From the NCBI GenBank assembly GCA_018881555.1, contig JACAXG010000034.1, positions 633,327-697,326 on the forward strand: 64,000 nt of DNA. Reading direction: 5' to 3'. A model generated the notes under the pieces. The model was given only the letters and a program-made list of their open reading frames with translations. It ran no database searches and was not told where the DNA came from. Below are positions 13,401-27,100 of the stretch, piece after piece (the stretch's first letter is position 1; each line of letters opens with the position of its first letter). This DNA is from Amblyornis subalaris (Eukaryota > Chordata > Aves > Passeriformes > Ptilonorhynchidae). A program made the position numbers and the translations under genes.

Positions 13401-16400
13401 AATGGCTGCCCCACGAGGGATGGTTCAGGAGGTTAGGACAGTTCTACAGACTGCAAAATCAATGAATTCTACTAAATCCTGAGTGCTGTGACAAACAGGG
13501 AGTTGTTATCCTCTGCCTCTTGTCAAACGAGGTTTGGGGGCATCAGGTGAAACCAGCAGAAATACGTTCACCACAACAAATGAGGAAAAACTCATTTACA
13601 AAATTTGTAGCTAAGTTGTGAAACTCTCTATTGCATGGCAGAGAGGCTACTAAAATTTTACAAGGATTCAAAAATTGATTCATTGGATTAACTGAAGAAA
13701 ATACCTGGTGGTCACTAATTCAAATACAATCCCAGTGTTAGAATTCCTTGAACCAAGTGTCAGCAGATGCGGGAGTCAACTTCGCAAGCTCCCCTGGACA
13801 TTTACCCTGCCCTTGGCACATACTGGGGAGATGCACTGCCAGTCTGGCTCACTGTTTCCACATCCCTTTGCTCAACATATGTGTGAAATTTATAGGTTCT
13901 TGCATAAGTAATACGTGGACTTCAAACAAATGCTGCCTTGATGAGTTACTATTCCGAAATCCAGCATGGCAAAATTAATGTGAAGCTGAAGTGGCAAACT
14001 GTAAATCATCTTCTACTGACTTTAGCATTTTGTTCTCCCAGTTCTTTACATTTTGCTCATTTTGCACTTGCAATTTAGATGAAGCCCGAGGAGCTGCATG
14101 TCAGATTAATGCATGATTGATAGCAGCTTCAGGATATTCAGACAGCAGGCAATAAGTGTACTATTGACAGTGAATATTCATAGGGATAGATCAGCTTGGA
14201 GGATTAAAAGGCACATCCTAGAGGGGTGGATATAAAGAAAATGGAGTAATCAAGTAAATGAAGCAGAAAAGGTGTAGCTTTATTGGCCCTTTATAGACAC
14301 TGTCTCTGAGTCTCCTTCAGTTCCTAATTACTGTTGCCAGAAGATAACAGCTATTAGCAGTGGCTACAGATCCTGGGCTCTTTGAAGTCCTGAACAAAAG
14401 ACCACAGAAGGTGCTACGAGACCTTCTTCGTCTTCTCCTTGTCTACGCCATCCCTGGGTCATGCAAACTGCTGTTTCCACCAGCAGCGTTCCCAGTCGCC
14501 TTTGATCGCAGTCACCCTGTAATAGCTTCAAGCAATAGGCTTTATTTTGGTAGAATAAAAAATTATTTGTTGCCTGATCATATCAAAACAACCACGAGGA
14601 AGGCAGTCCCTGTATCTGCCTGGGCAGGGAGGAGAGGTGAACTGGTTTGGGGAGTGCTGAGATCTCACAAGGGAACCTTCTCCGCTCCTGATCATNTGGT
14701 TCAGCCCGGTGACAGCAGCACCCCAAGTTTGCCTTGGCCATGACTTAGTATATAAAGCATCAGGCTCATTCTCAGATCCAACAGGCACAGTGAGATACAG
14801 AGGACACAGAAGGTCACCACTTATCTCTCAATTAAACCTGCAATCTAAAAATTAAAACCAAAATGGGTCTTTAATGCAAGTGTGTTTTCCTTAATTGCTA
14901 GTCACTTATAGATTCCTCCCGTACACAACAAGAGCCATGGATACATTTAAATTTCTCCATAAGATAAAAACACCATTTAACTGTTCACCATGTGGTTTTG
15001 CTCTAATTTCACACCATTAAGATGTTAGAACATGCAGCCCTGTTTTTGCACACCCCATGGGTACAAGCAGATGTTTGGTTGCCTTGTCCACTGCCAGCTG
15101 ATTTCATCTGTTTTGTCTAGGGCTTTGCANCACCAGTAATTAATGATTCACGCTGAGCATGGGGTTTTTATGCTTTCCATGTGCAGAAACCATAGGAAGG
15201 ACAGAGCTCTCCCTTCCTATGTACCTGGCACCTGCCAGGTGCTGCTCAGGGCTTTCTGTGTCATTTTTGCACAACACCCTTGTTCCAGTCTAGNAGCCTG
15301 CACAAGTGCCTTTGCAGATGGGGAAGTTGCTTTGGCCTCTTTGCAGGTGTTCTCTGAATCAGCCAGCTCTGAACAGGAAGGCAAACACACCCTTTCCTTA
15401 GATCACAGAAAATAGGTCAGGAGGAAATTCATGGATCCTCAAATCTGATCACTTATCGTCTCAAGCAACCACATAAAGAAATCACCTTCATAAACAGCAG
15501 GGTTTGGAGTGCACTGTTCCTATATGGAAGCTGCTGCAGACACCTATGGTTCTGATGGATAGAAACCTTGTTTTAGGAAAAAACTATCACAGCCCAAACT
15601 TTAATTGCACCCAGATGGCACCAATTTGTTCCTGTGGCAACACCAGCCTAGGCAGCTGCTCTCACTCCCATCTGCTCAGGTCTCTCTTGGTATATAATCA
15701 CTTCTGCTCTCACCTCCCTTTTTATAGCGAAGGTATGAGATTGAGGGGAGGGGAGAGTTCATCTAGGATTACTGCTTTGCTCTCTCTGTGACAGCAGCAT
15801 CATGCAGTGCTGTAAGTACCATGGCAGAGAAGGCTCTGTAACAGCTGGAGGTGGACCTGTCCCATCTTTTGGGCAAAAAGTTTCTGACCCCTGAACCAGT
15901 GCTTTGCTGTAACCAAAGTAAGGTTGCCCTTTGGATAGTACAAATACAGATTTCTTGCATGAGCAAATTCATTTTAGATGCTGTTGTTTATCTCTTCTTG
16001 CTGTGTCCTGGAGGATGGTAGAAGGCACTTAACCCTAGTCGTACTTTCATCTGCAACAGATTTTGGTTTGTCCTCTGATGCTCCAAGAAACTTTGAAGTA
16101 AGCCCTTTGGCTCTCTAGAAAGTATCTTCCTGGCTCCATCTTTGGGGCTGGGTTTGGCTGTTTTGTGCTGTGAGTGTTTTACCTGCTTCCTCAAGGTCTC
16201 CTAAACTAAGCCACGAGCTGGGAAATGGTTTGTACATCTTTGACTCTCTACCTGCTCTGTGTTGCATCCCAAAACCTTTGTGAGGCTGATGGACTCAGGT
16301 CCTTTCCAAGAAAGAGCTGGAACAGCAGAGCCCTCCCACAGCAGTGCTGGTGAAGCCTCCATCTCCCAGGGAGCAGAGCACAGGGAATGCAGCTCCTCCA

Positions 16401-18068
16401 CAGGCAGCACCCACACCATGTATGTGCCTTTGCAGTATGCACAGCTGGAGTTTGGGGGCAGAGGTGTGTGGTCGTGCCAGGGATGTTCCCCTTGCCTGAG
16501 CCTCTTCTGCACCTCTCTGGACCAGCAAGGGCCCATCCTACCCTGCTCACCCCATGCCTCCCCTGGTCCTCCTCTAGTCCCTGCACTGGGGGCTGGCTGC
16601 GGGACAGCTCTGCTCCATTCCTGCTGGGAGAGCAGAGGGGTTAGGAAGGTAGAAAACAAGATTCTAATCCCCAGCCATGTAGTCCCAGATCCTGAGAACT
16701 TCAGGATAATGCAAACTTTTGTTGGAAGACACTCATCCACCCTCACTGTGACTTTCGAGCTTAATCTACCCATGTTTAGCCTGGAATGCTGTTTTCTTAG
16801 CCCTCTGATGTGATGCAAGTTCATGCCTCTGCTGGAAATCTTTGCTTGTAAAATTCAATGTCCTGGCTTGTAGCTCTCCAGGACAGTTGCTGTTTGGCCT
16901 CCCCTGGTCTAGCATGCAGAGTTTTCCTTTTGCCTCTAATGTTATTTCTTTCCATAACTGCTTATTCCCAGCAGCCTGTGCCTTTTCCTGCAAACAACAC
17001 TGTTATTTTAGAGAAAAGTAATTAAAACTGCTTCCTTCTTATGGACTTGGAAGACTTCTGGTTCTGCCCTGGCATCACTGTGGCACAGCCTCACTTTTTT
17101 TCCTTGCTCTCATTCATTTGCACAGCCAAAAGTCCTGGTGTTATTTACTGATTAACTGTCACTCCCCACTGCTCCACCTCTCCATCTGGCCCTGGGCTGT
17201 GCAGCTTCTCAGGGCTCCCTCCCCCATGAGCTGGAAGTGGCCGNGTGGATTTTCTTGCGCTACCAGCAAGTCTGTTTCTCTCTGTGTTCAGCTTTCCCCG
17301 GGCTGTGCAGCACAGAGCTGCTTGGCTGCTGCTGCTGCAAACTGTCCCCGTGGTCTGGAGCTGCCTGTGATTCTGCTGTGTAAGAGGTTTCCTCACATCT
17401 GTGTTACTCTGAATTTTCCCTGCTCCTGTTGCTTTGCCAGGAGCCTGCCTTGCCTGAGAAAGCAAGAGGCTTCCCTCTTGTCCCGGGAAGCAGAACAAGG
17501 GTGGCCCAGCTCTGTGCTGGGGCTGCTTGGGCATGGGCTGCCTCTGACCTGTGACTTGGCTGGATATGGGNGGGTCTGTGGGTGGATGTTTGCTGGGAGG
17601 AGATAAGTGAGGAGCTGGTGGAGGGGGTCTGGGTTATGAGATGTTTTATTGGTCCTGCCAGCTGCTGCACTGGGACAGGAGCTCGCCCCTTTGGCAGCCT
17701 GCTCTAGTGAGTGTTCCCTTTTTTGATCGTCTTAATCAAAATCTCCATGTCTTTGTAATTTCTCTGCACTGTGTGGACTTGTGTTTCAATCTCTGCTGAG
17801 TGGTATAAGGCCATTTTTGCTCAGTGCTTGAAAGCTTTCAGACACTGCAAATGCTGCTGCTGCTGCCCAGGTGTGAGGCACCGCTCTGTGTGGGTGATGG
17901 GGAGCACTGGCCCAGGTCTGGGTCCTCACTGTGTCTCCATCAGAAGTCTGGCTCATAAAACGTGGTGTGGAGCATGCCAAGCTGATGGCCAGCATGCTGG
18001 AGGATAGAACTGGGGTTCAAAATAATGACAAACCGAAGAATTCTGCAAATTTACTCTATATAGCGATA

Positions 18069-18117
18069 GAAAACAGAAATATTAGTCAGTCTATATGAAA
18101 ACAGAAATTTTAGTCAG
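18069..18117 (+). repeat. Short direct duplication (two 21-bp copies)
   Basis: GAAAACAGAAATATTAGTCAG recurs 28 bp downstream with a single A-to-T change; copies are 18069-18089 and 18097-18117, separated by 7 bp. It looks like a recent local tandem duplication. Confidence 0.85.
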
Positions 18118-21100
18118 ATTTTGCTGACATAGGTTGCTGTCAAATGACTTTTCATCTTTGCCTCTGTAGTCCTATATTGCTGTAGGTGCTGTCCTGCAAG
18201 CAGGAGAACCTGTCCCTGGTGGCAGCACAAAAATTCTCTCGAGGGTATATTGTAGTGGGTGGCTTATTGTGCAACCACCATGAGATGTCACAGGCATTAC
18301 CTTCAGTACAATTTTTGGTTCTTTTTCCTGCCCTGGTGAAGACCCACATGTTTCCTGATACTGTTTTGGCTTTTTTACAGCTCTCGCCCTTCAAAATGCT
18401 CTGTTACTTCCAGGTTAGCCATCACCTCCCGGCTCAGTTAATCAGGCTCTTATTAGCTGTGGTCCCCTGCTGCGTTTTCCCCACTCTGCTGCTTTAATCC
18501 TGCTCTGATCTGACAAGCAAAGCACATGGAAACAGTGGCTAGGATGTGCTGTGGAAAAACATGCTGCCTTTTAAAACCCTTGGTAGTTTTTTTTTCTCTT
18601 TGGTCATGCCCTGAAATCTTTCCATATTGGCCACTGTAACCTGCCACCAGAAACCTTCTCATGAAAACCGTCAGTGCTTACATCCTCTACAATGTGTGTC
18701 TTAGAAGCTCCGTGGGATAATTACATCTGTTTTTACTGCAGTCAAGATGCAGAGGAATCATTTATTGTAAGGCAATTTGTGTGCCCAGGAGCTCCTCAGC
18801 ACCCTTGCTGGCAGCTCAAAGGTCTTGGCTCCTTCCTGTTCAGAAGGAGCTGACAAACATCAGTTTATGAACAGCGCAGAGACCTGGGGGGTGACAGGTC
18901 ATGGGGATGGGGCTGTGAGCCAGGAGAGGGTGCTGGGTTAGAGCCCTCAAGGGAGCACTCTGGGAAGGAGAGAGGGCTGAGTGGAGCACTACACGGAGGC
19001 TTAAACTTTACAGTTTTTTGTGGGATTTTGCAGCTCTGATATTCAGTCACAGATANGTGCTCTTTCACTTGATGTCTTAGAAGCTATCGAGGAAAGAAAA
19101 GATTATATGGAGTGCTGCTTTGCTTAAAGAATAGTAAGTATTGAAGTAATAGTGACAAAATTGTTCAAACATCAGCTGACATATGCTAGTCAAAAATATT
19201 TCTATTACATGGAGAATCCAGTGATGGTGCCTCTGACATGTGGCATCCTGTTTCTGCACATTCATTTTTTCCATGCTTTTGAGTTTTCATTCTCTTCAGT
19301 ATCTGATGTGTGATGTAGGAGAGAAGGGGGAGAGATGAATAAATCAGAATAATGAGCAAGAAAATTTTCTTTACTTGCAATTCAGAGTTTTGAACAGCCT
19401 TTTTGATGAAACCCAGAATGTATGAGTGCTAGTTGTCAGCAAGGAACAGACCATTGCAAAATATTCTTTCCACAGGAAAGGGCCTTGCAGCCTGAGGCAA
19501 TATTTCCACAGTTTTCCAGTGTCTCCGGTCACTTATAACAGGTTTTCTCTATTTTATGCAGCTGTGGTCTGGCATGCTGTATGACAGCAAAAATTTTCAA
19601 CTTATGGTCTGCAAACACCACATTATTAAATAAGTCCTGTGCAGACAGAATAATGGCTGCCTCTGGGGTTTTTCTGGTTTGGGTTTTTTTTTTCTTCCCT
19701 CCTCTGAGTTGGAGCAATTTCTTCCTCAGAACAGCTCTGAATGTCTTTGCCTTTTCTAAATGCAGGATGATTCCGTCCTCTCTGATGTGTGAAAACATGC
19801 AAAGAATCATTCCACCTCCACTCTTAGCACACAGGGCAAAGTGGAGAGGCTCCTGGATTTTGATTTCTGCGGCGATCCCGTAGTCAAGTCCTCTAATCAC
19901 TTTTGTGATTATTTATGCCTAGAATACTTACCTACCTTTCACATGTCCTGAAAATAAGCACTGCCGAAATTGGGATTCTTGTGGTGGAGGTATAAAGAGC
20001 AAACAGCTGCTGCTTTCTTGTTGTGATGGTGTGGGAAGAGGCACAGTGCCCAGGCGGGATGGGGCTGCTCCAGAAGCCGAGTGATGTGTTCAGATCTGAT
20101 GCTGGCAATGTGCACTGTGGTTGTAAGGTGTAGGTCTGGGACTTCTGGTTCCTAATACTGAGATTTTATTTTACAACTTGATGAACAGAACTAACTATCC
20201 TCCAGACAGCCAGCAAAATACGGATGGATGCAGCCTGGCCGTGGCCTGGTGGGGGCCAAGCTCATGAAGGGCAGGTATGGTTTGCATCACACTACAGCCT
20301 GCACTGACAGTGTTCTTGTGGGGTGTAACTGCAGCTTCAGAAAATGCCTCATCCTACCGAGAAAGAGCCTTAGGCGGTAATGCAGAAATAACAGGTCTGT
20401 ATTGATCCATAAAAGGGGAGCTCAGCTGCCAACAGGTTTGGTTTAGTTTGTTTTGCTATGGCAGGTATTTGCTCCTGATATTTCCCTCCCTCCTGTCTGG
20501 TTCCTGGATCCCACCTCAAAGTGTCACAGATGTAGAAGTACAAAAGCCTTGAGTAGAAGAAGAATCCAAGAAATGAATAAGGTAATAGGAATTCCACTAG
20601 ATCTTTGTACCAAAAATTTTCTGGGGAGTAACTCCCTCACATTCTTAAACTCACAGAACAACCCTGGATGTCATTGGGGCTGGTGTCTGTCTTGAACCAT
20701 GTCCCCAGGCACTGACCCTGTCCAGGGCCTTGTGTCTTTGCCAGCAGGTTTGGATATGCAGTGGAGGCACCATCCCTCTGCAGTGCCATATTAATATATA
20801 GTGAATGGCAAAACTATGCATTAAAAGCACTGAAAATTCAAATTCACCTGGTGTTGGAAAGGGAGTTTCTAAATCAACACCAGTGCTGCTTGTCTGGAGG
20901 AAAAAAAAGAGCAAGTTAATTATTCCCTGCTTGACACAGAACTGGTTTTGCGTGATTTGCAGATTCTGATCCTTGTCTCCTTAATCTGCCTTTTTTCTCT
21001 CTCACCACCCACACAAAGCTTCTCTTTCTACCTACTTCTAGTTCCTGTGTGATGATACTCGTTATTACCTCCGTTCATGGTGCCAGGCTCAGAATACTGA

Positions 21101-24100
21101 CATCAGTCTCCTGCCACAGCTGATGGAGCAGCCCTGTCCTGCTGGGCGCCTGGGGAGAGCATCCCATAATCCAGGGGCTGTCCTGACCTGCTGCGTGACC
21201 ACAGGCACTGATGAGCAGCAAGATCTGTTCCTCCATCAGCACAGCAACTGCTGCTGTACCCAGGGCATTGCTGTGCAGGCAGCACAGCTGTATGGCCATA
21301 GACAGGCAAAAAACAAAGGCAATTGATCTGCAGTCCAGAAGAAAGCCTTATTTTGTGCATTCTATTCAAACCTAATCCTGGAGAACCCTTCTGACTCCAG
21401 TACAGACTTAGTTTTGTGAAAGTTCTTTAAAACACCTCAGTTGCTCCTCTGTGTCTTACTACCTGGAGGAATGTTTGATCTGCATAAATATGCATAGGTA
21501 CAGCAGCAAACAAATTTCAATATGAACCATATGATACTTCTGTATATGTGAATTTTTGATGGCTTTACTTTTTCAGCCAGGGGGCTATGGCTTGGGCAAC
21601 CCAGAAAAAGCACTTACTGTGGATTACATAAAATCATTTTCCATGAAGAAGCCGTGTCAGAAGATTTCTAACAGATAATTTTGCAGCTACTTTCTGTGCT
21701 CAGAACAGCTGAGGAAACCTGTTTTACCTACAATGTACAGCAGTTCAGCAGATCCATGTCATCTGGAAAATAGTTTTAAGACACAGGATTGTGAGGCCAA
21801 ATTCCAGGAGCAGGAATGCTGATGGTCTTGTACCAGGACATATTGTTGGAAGAGCTGTGCCCACCTCTTTGCTTCCAGAGAAGTGCTGCTTAGGGATTTA
21901 CACTAAAGGAAACCCTTGCTCACAGATGCTCTAATTTTAGAAGAAACCTCTCTAATCTGGAAGTCGACTGGAAAGGGGGCTGAGGTGGGAAGTAAACTTA
22001 CAAATGATGCTGCTGTAGGAATGCAAGTGTACAGTTTGCTGCTGCTGTTGGCCCTGAAGAGCCAAGGTTGGATGGGGGAGATGTTTTAATATGAAAAAAG
22101 ACTACGTGAGGCTGACTATGGGGTGAAGCAAAGTCTTGACTCAAATTTATCTCGTTGGAGGCTGTGCCACTTTGCACAATCTCCTGACTTGGGTCCCCAG
22201 ATGGCTTTATATATCCTCTTGGTGGATTCCAAAAGCATCCATCTTCAGAGGTGATGAATCCTTCAGCTCCTGTTGGCTTTAAAGGAGATTGTTTTGAGGT
22301 TTTTTTAATGTCTGGGACACTGACTCATGTTTCAGGTATTATTACATGTGCTTAAAGTGTATTTTCTAAGTGTTACTTTTAATATTTGTCCCAGTGTGAA
22401 CCAGTATGATCCTGTTGTGGTTTTTAAAGTCAACTGTTAGAAAAGCTATTGCATATGCTCATGAGGTCCTTGGTTTTGCTTTGTGTTTCTGGTAGGAAGT
22501 AAATCGGGAAGGTTTTGGTGATTCAACTCAAAGCTGTTTTTCTACCTGTTCCCTTTTCATGCATACTATAGATCAGAATCAGTTGTACTGATTATGCCAA
22601 GGAATTGCTGCTTCAGACAAAAATTAAAAAGAGAATTGGAGGTAGGACTTGAAGTTATTAACGCGGATTTACACATAAAAACTTGTTTTTAATAACTTTC
22701 CACATCACAAAAATTTCTCACTGAAGAAATAGGCCACTTGACAAAATCACCTATTTGAATATTTTTCTGGTTCTCCAGGAGACTTGGTATTTTGACACTG
22801 TACAAATATTTTGATGTTAATTCAGCTGGCACTGCAGTGAGTTATAACCATTGTTGGAGTAAGTGCACAAGAAGGGAAATAGAAGAACAAAGATGCTTTG
22901 AAATATGCAATTCTGTGAACACAATTACTAGAGGAGACATGAATATAAAACTAAACTTCTCTATTAAAATGAAGGTTTATTATCTTGCAAGATTGTTCTC
23001 TTACCAAAAAGAACAAACACATATCAGTTTGCTACACAGATGTTCCCAGAGGTCTCTGTCAAGGTCATTCCTGCTGAGTGCAAGGCAAATGATGCAGGGA
23101 ATTAATGGGCAGCAGAACAGAGAAATGTTGCAGTGCTTGCAGGGGAAGATGATGACCCAGGACAAACCCTTGGTCTGCCCCAAATGCTGCACGTGCATCT
23201 CTCTACTGGCTCCTGAAAAAACAGCAAATGTTTCTCTTCTGAGAAGCATTTATGTAATTGCTGCTCTAAATGAAAGAAATCTCATAGTGGATTTAGAAAC
23301 AGAACTGTAATTTCCAATTCCCCCTGCCCTAGCCTTCTGTGAGAAAGGTTCAGGCCTGTTTGGGGAGGAGGGGGCCAGATTGCTTTGGTTTCTGGCTGCT
23401 GCTGCAATAATGCTCATCTTCCCCTCCTCCAATCCTATCCCCGGGGAGTCCAGATGGAGCAGGTGGGACCCTCTATCCCTTGATCCCTGACAGGCAGCAA
23501 CAAGTACAGTATGGAAATGCAGAGAGTTGTATCTGCTGAATTTTCTTGTGCTCTTTTTTTCCTGTGGAAGCCTTTTGACATTCCTGAGCCCCTCTCTTGT
23601 TTTGCTTCAAAGACTCCTCCTGAAGGGTGGGTGCTGCTCTGCAGTAATGGGTGGGACAGGGCTGTCTCTGATACCTCCCTGGCTGTCCAGGTAACACTTT
23701 ATCAACACTGGTTGTAGTGTCACTGTTGTGTTCTTCCAATCATTGCTGCATCCTTTCCAAAATTATTGTTTCCCCAGCTGTTTGGCAGTTTCACTGAGGG
23801 ATGGAGACTGGTAATCAGCATGAATAGGAGCATTACCAAGAGACAGGACTCAGGAGACAGAAAAGTCCCAGATTGCAGGGTTTATAGGGAACAGCATTAA
23901 TCTATGGATTTCAGTGTGACTTCATTCTTTTTCCTGGGAGAGCTAAAGTTGTGTGTGGTATCACAGGCATAGACAGCTGTGGCAGATGTGGAGAGGCTTT
24001 GGGGACACAGCTTGGGACTGATGCTTGAATTGAAGGGCTTGAAGGCATGGAATAACTGGGAGTCAAGTCCTTCAGGCACATACAGCTGGTGACCAGAGCT

Positions 24101-27100
24101 TCCTCTGGTGAGCTGCCCCACTGCAACAGCAAAACATCCTGGTGCTCAGACCCTGTGGATAATCTCTCATCAGCTTCATAAACTGAATGCAGCCTCTCCA
24201 TTTGTCCTGTGCCATCAAGGGCTGCTGGTGTAGGCAGCACCAAGAAAGGTGGGGGAAAGCTCAGCTCTCCTTCCTGAGCATGGTAGTGGTGCCAGTGTTG
24301 CTAACCAGGCTTTGCTGAGAGCTTGCTGAGCTCTGGACACTGCAAACTCATAGTTGTAGAAGCAGTGCAAGAGCTCTTTACTACCTTGACAAAAACCCAA
24401 CTGGTTGTGCAGTACTTGGTGTCCTTTTAGCTGTCTAGCAGGGCAGAGGTGCTGATTTTTTCATTATTGTTGTTATTTAGCACTGCATTATAATGTTCAG
24501 CCTCTAAGAGGACTAGTGTTGTTGGAGGAGTGAAAACCCAAGGCGTTAGTGCTCCTGCTCTCACTGTGGCACTTCTGGGACGGGTGTAGGACCATGTGGG
24601 GACACACAGAATGTATTCTTATGTATGATTTAGATCAAATCCCTTTCTGAATATGATCTTTTGTAGAGCTGTGCTTTTTAGCTTAGTTCTGTGTTTCTGA
24701 ATTGCAAAGGCACAGCCATGACTGACTCCACTTCGAAAAATTGTGATAGTAAAAGGCTTTTCTGCTGCTGGCCTGACACAAAGCACTGCACCACTAGCAG
24801 GCAGCAGCAGCTTTGAATGAGCTCTGCAGACTCACAGGGATAAGAGGATGGCTACAAAGGGGACACAGCTTTAGGATGAGGACTGGACAGTCTGTGTGAA
24901 TATATCAGTTAAATCGTAATGGGAAACAGCTGGTGAATATCTACCGCAAGTCAAGAGGGAAGGAGTAGGTGGGTAAGCTCGTTGGGAAGTTTGGTTTCTG
25001 AAGGAAATGCAGGGATCTCTGCACGGTTCCCACAGTTGTTTCAAACTAAGGATTGTTAATTTTCTGGCTATGCAATTAGCCTTGCTGTGAAGACTCAGCA
25101 ATGGATATTTTGCCATGTCCCTCGGGAACCTGGTTCATTAGTTTACAATTTTAATTAAAATTGTGCTACTTAATTTCTTTGAACTGTACTGACTTCAGTG
25201 GAGTGGTGCCATTATCTTGTGGAACAGAAGGACACACCTGATGCTGGCTGGCTCTCACCATTGCTGTGTGCAGTCCCTGAGAAGAACCAGAAGGCCCAGG
25301 CACTTTTAGTCTTACAGGCACATGGTGTTTCTGGGAGCACTTCCCTGATATATGGTTGTTTCTTCTTCCTGCACCCAGCCACGACGCCTTTGGGTCCTGT
25401 TGCTGTTCCCACTCTTGCTGAACAAGTCATGGACTTCCTCAGTGCTGCAGTACTCTGGCCATGTCTCCGGTGGTGGAGGAGACAGGTTAGAGATGAAGGG
25501 GCAGAATGACAGGCTGGGTTTGTGCAGTCCCACAGCGTGTTGCTGGCTGTGGAGATGGGAGAGAAAAGGAACATATGGGTATAGAACCTCCTCTACACCT
25601 TAACTGGTGGTGCCTGCCTGGTACGCAGCCACATCAGTCACAACCCTTGCTGGAGATTAACAGGGGAGAGATGTATTAAGTGCTCTGTAGAGCCTGAACA
25701 ATGTAATTACCCTCCAAGTGAGGCAAGAGTTTGTGCCAAGAGATTCTTATCTTCCATGAATGAGCTGGAGAGTGAAGGGCTCCTGGCTTTTATGAAAGGC
25801 AGGAAACTCCAACTCTCCAACTACTATTTTATGAGCCAAGAGATTTGACCACCGTGAAGCAATGTCTGTGTCATTAACTTGGCTAGACAGCCCAGAATAT
25901 GTCAGGACAAGGGTGGTGACTAATGCTGCTAGAAATGCTCCTGAATTACTTNGGAGATGCTGCTCCTGGAGCACCAGCTGTCACCAAGAGGTCTGTCCTG
26001 GCAGTACCAAAGCACCTCTGCCAGCTCCCAGCTCTTCCTGGCAGTGCTTGCAGGTACTGTGGCCATACAAGTGCTTTGGCACAGCCTGAAGTCAAACTCT
26101 GCCCAGACCTGGGTGGACAGAAGTAGGCAGCAAGAGAGGGGCATTGTTTCTAGGGAATAGGACGACTTTGTTGGTGTGGTTGTCTCTCTGTAACTGCACC
26201 CATTACCCTGCTGCTCTTCACAAGTGAATCCCTTTTGATCTGGAAATGAGTTTGGCTTCTTGCCCCAGTGGTGGGAGGGCTGCTGATGCACACCAGGGGT
26301 ACCCCAGCCATCCTGGCCACTGCTGCTCTTGGTGGCTGAAATAACTATTTCCTCTTGTGCCTGTTCCCTGGTCTGTCCCAGAAAGGAATGAGGTCTCCTC
26401 TGTTGAGTGTTTGCAGCTTGAACTATCCAGCCACTTAGCCCTTGCTGGAGCAGGCTGGTTACTAGTGGAGTGCTCTTTCATGTCTGTTGAAATTAATCCA
26501 GCTCTCTTGAATGCGGGCAGCAAGAGCAAACTTCTCTTGTGCCAGAGAGGCAAACAAAATATCACCTTTGGTGGCAGACCCTTATGGACCTGTGGTAGTG
26601 ATTCCTCTTCAGGCCCATCCTGCCTCTCTCAACACTGTTTTCTGTTGCCTCCCTTGTAGTCAGTTGCTTTCTATTTTGTGCCTTGTCTGTTAGCAGAAGC
26701 ATCTTCAGTTTGCTAATCCCCCTTTGATGGCACGTCAGACGCTTCTCTGAAGTCCAAAGGGATGAGCTCCAAGTCTTCATTTGACTTTCAAAGGAAGAAA
26801 GAACAAAGTCTGACAAAATTCCTCTTTGCAAAGTCCACATTTATTGTTATTGTATTCTTCATTATCTTGTACTATTTCAAACAAACTATTGTTTTAAGAT
26901 CTGGCTTTCTACTGCAGTTAGACTACTGGGCCTCAACCTTTCCTTATCACTTCTCCCTTCTTAAGAACAGATATTGTTTTGCATTTCCCTAGTCATGTCC
27001 TAATGTCCCAGATGTGCTTGAATCCCGCTATATCTGCAGCTTCTTATGCCAGTCCACTCCAGTTTGCAGAACTATGCTTTTTTTCCCATCTCTGGGCTGA

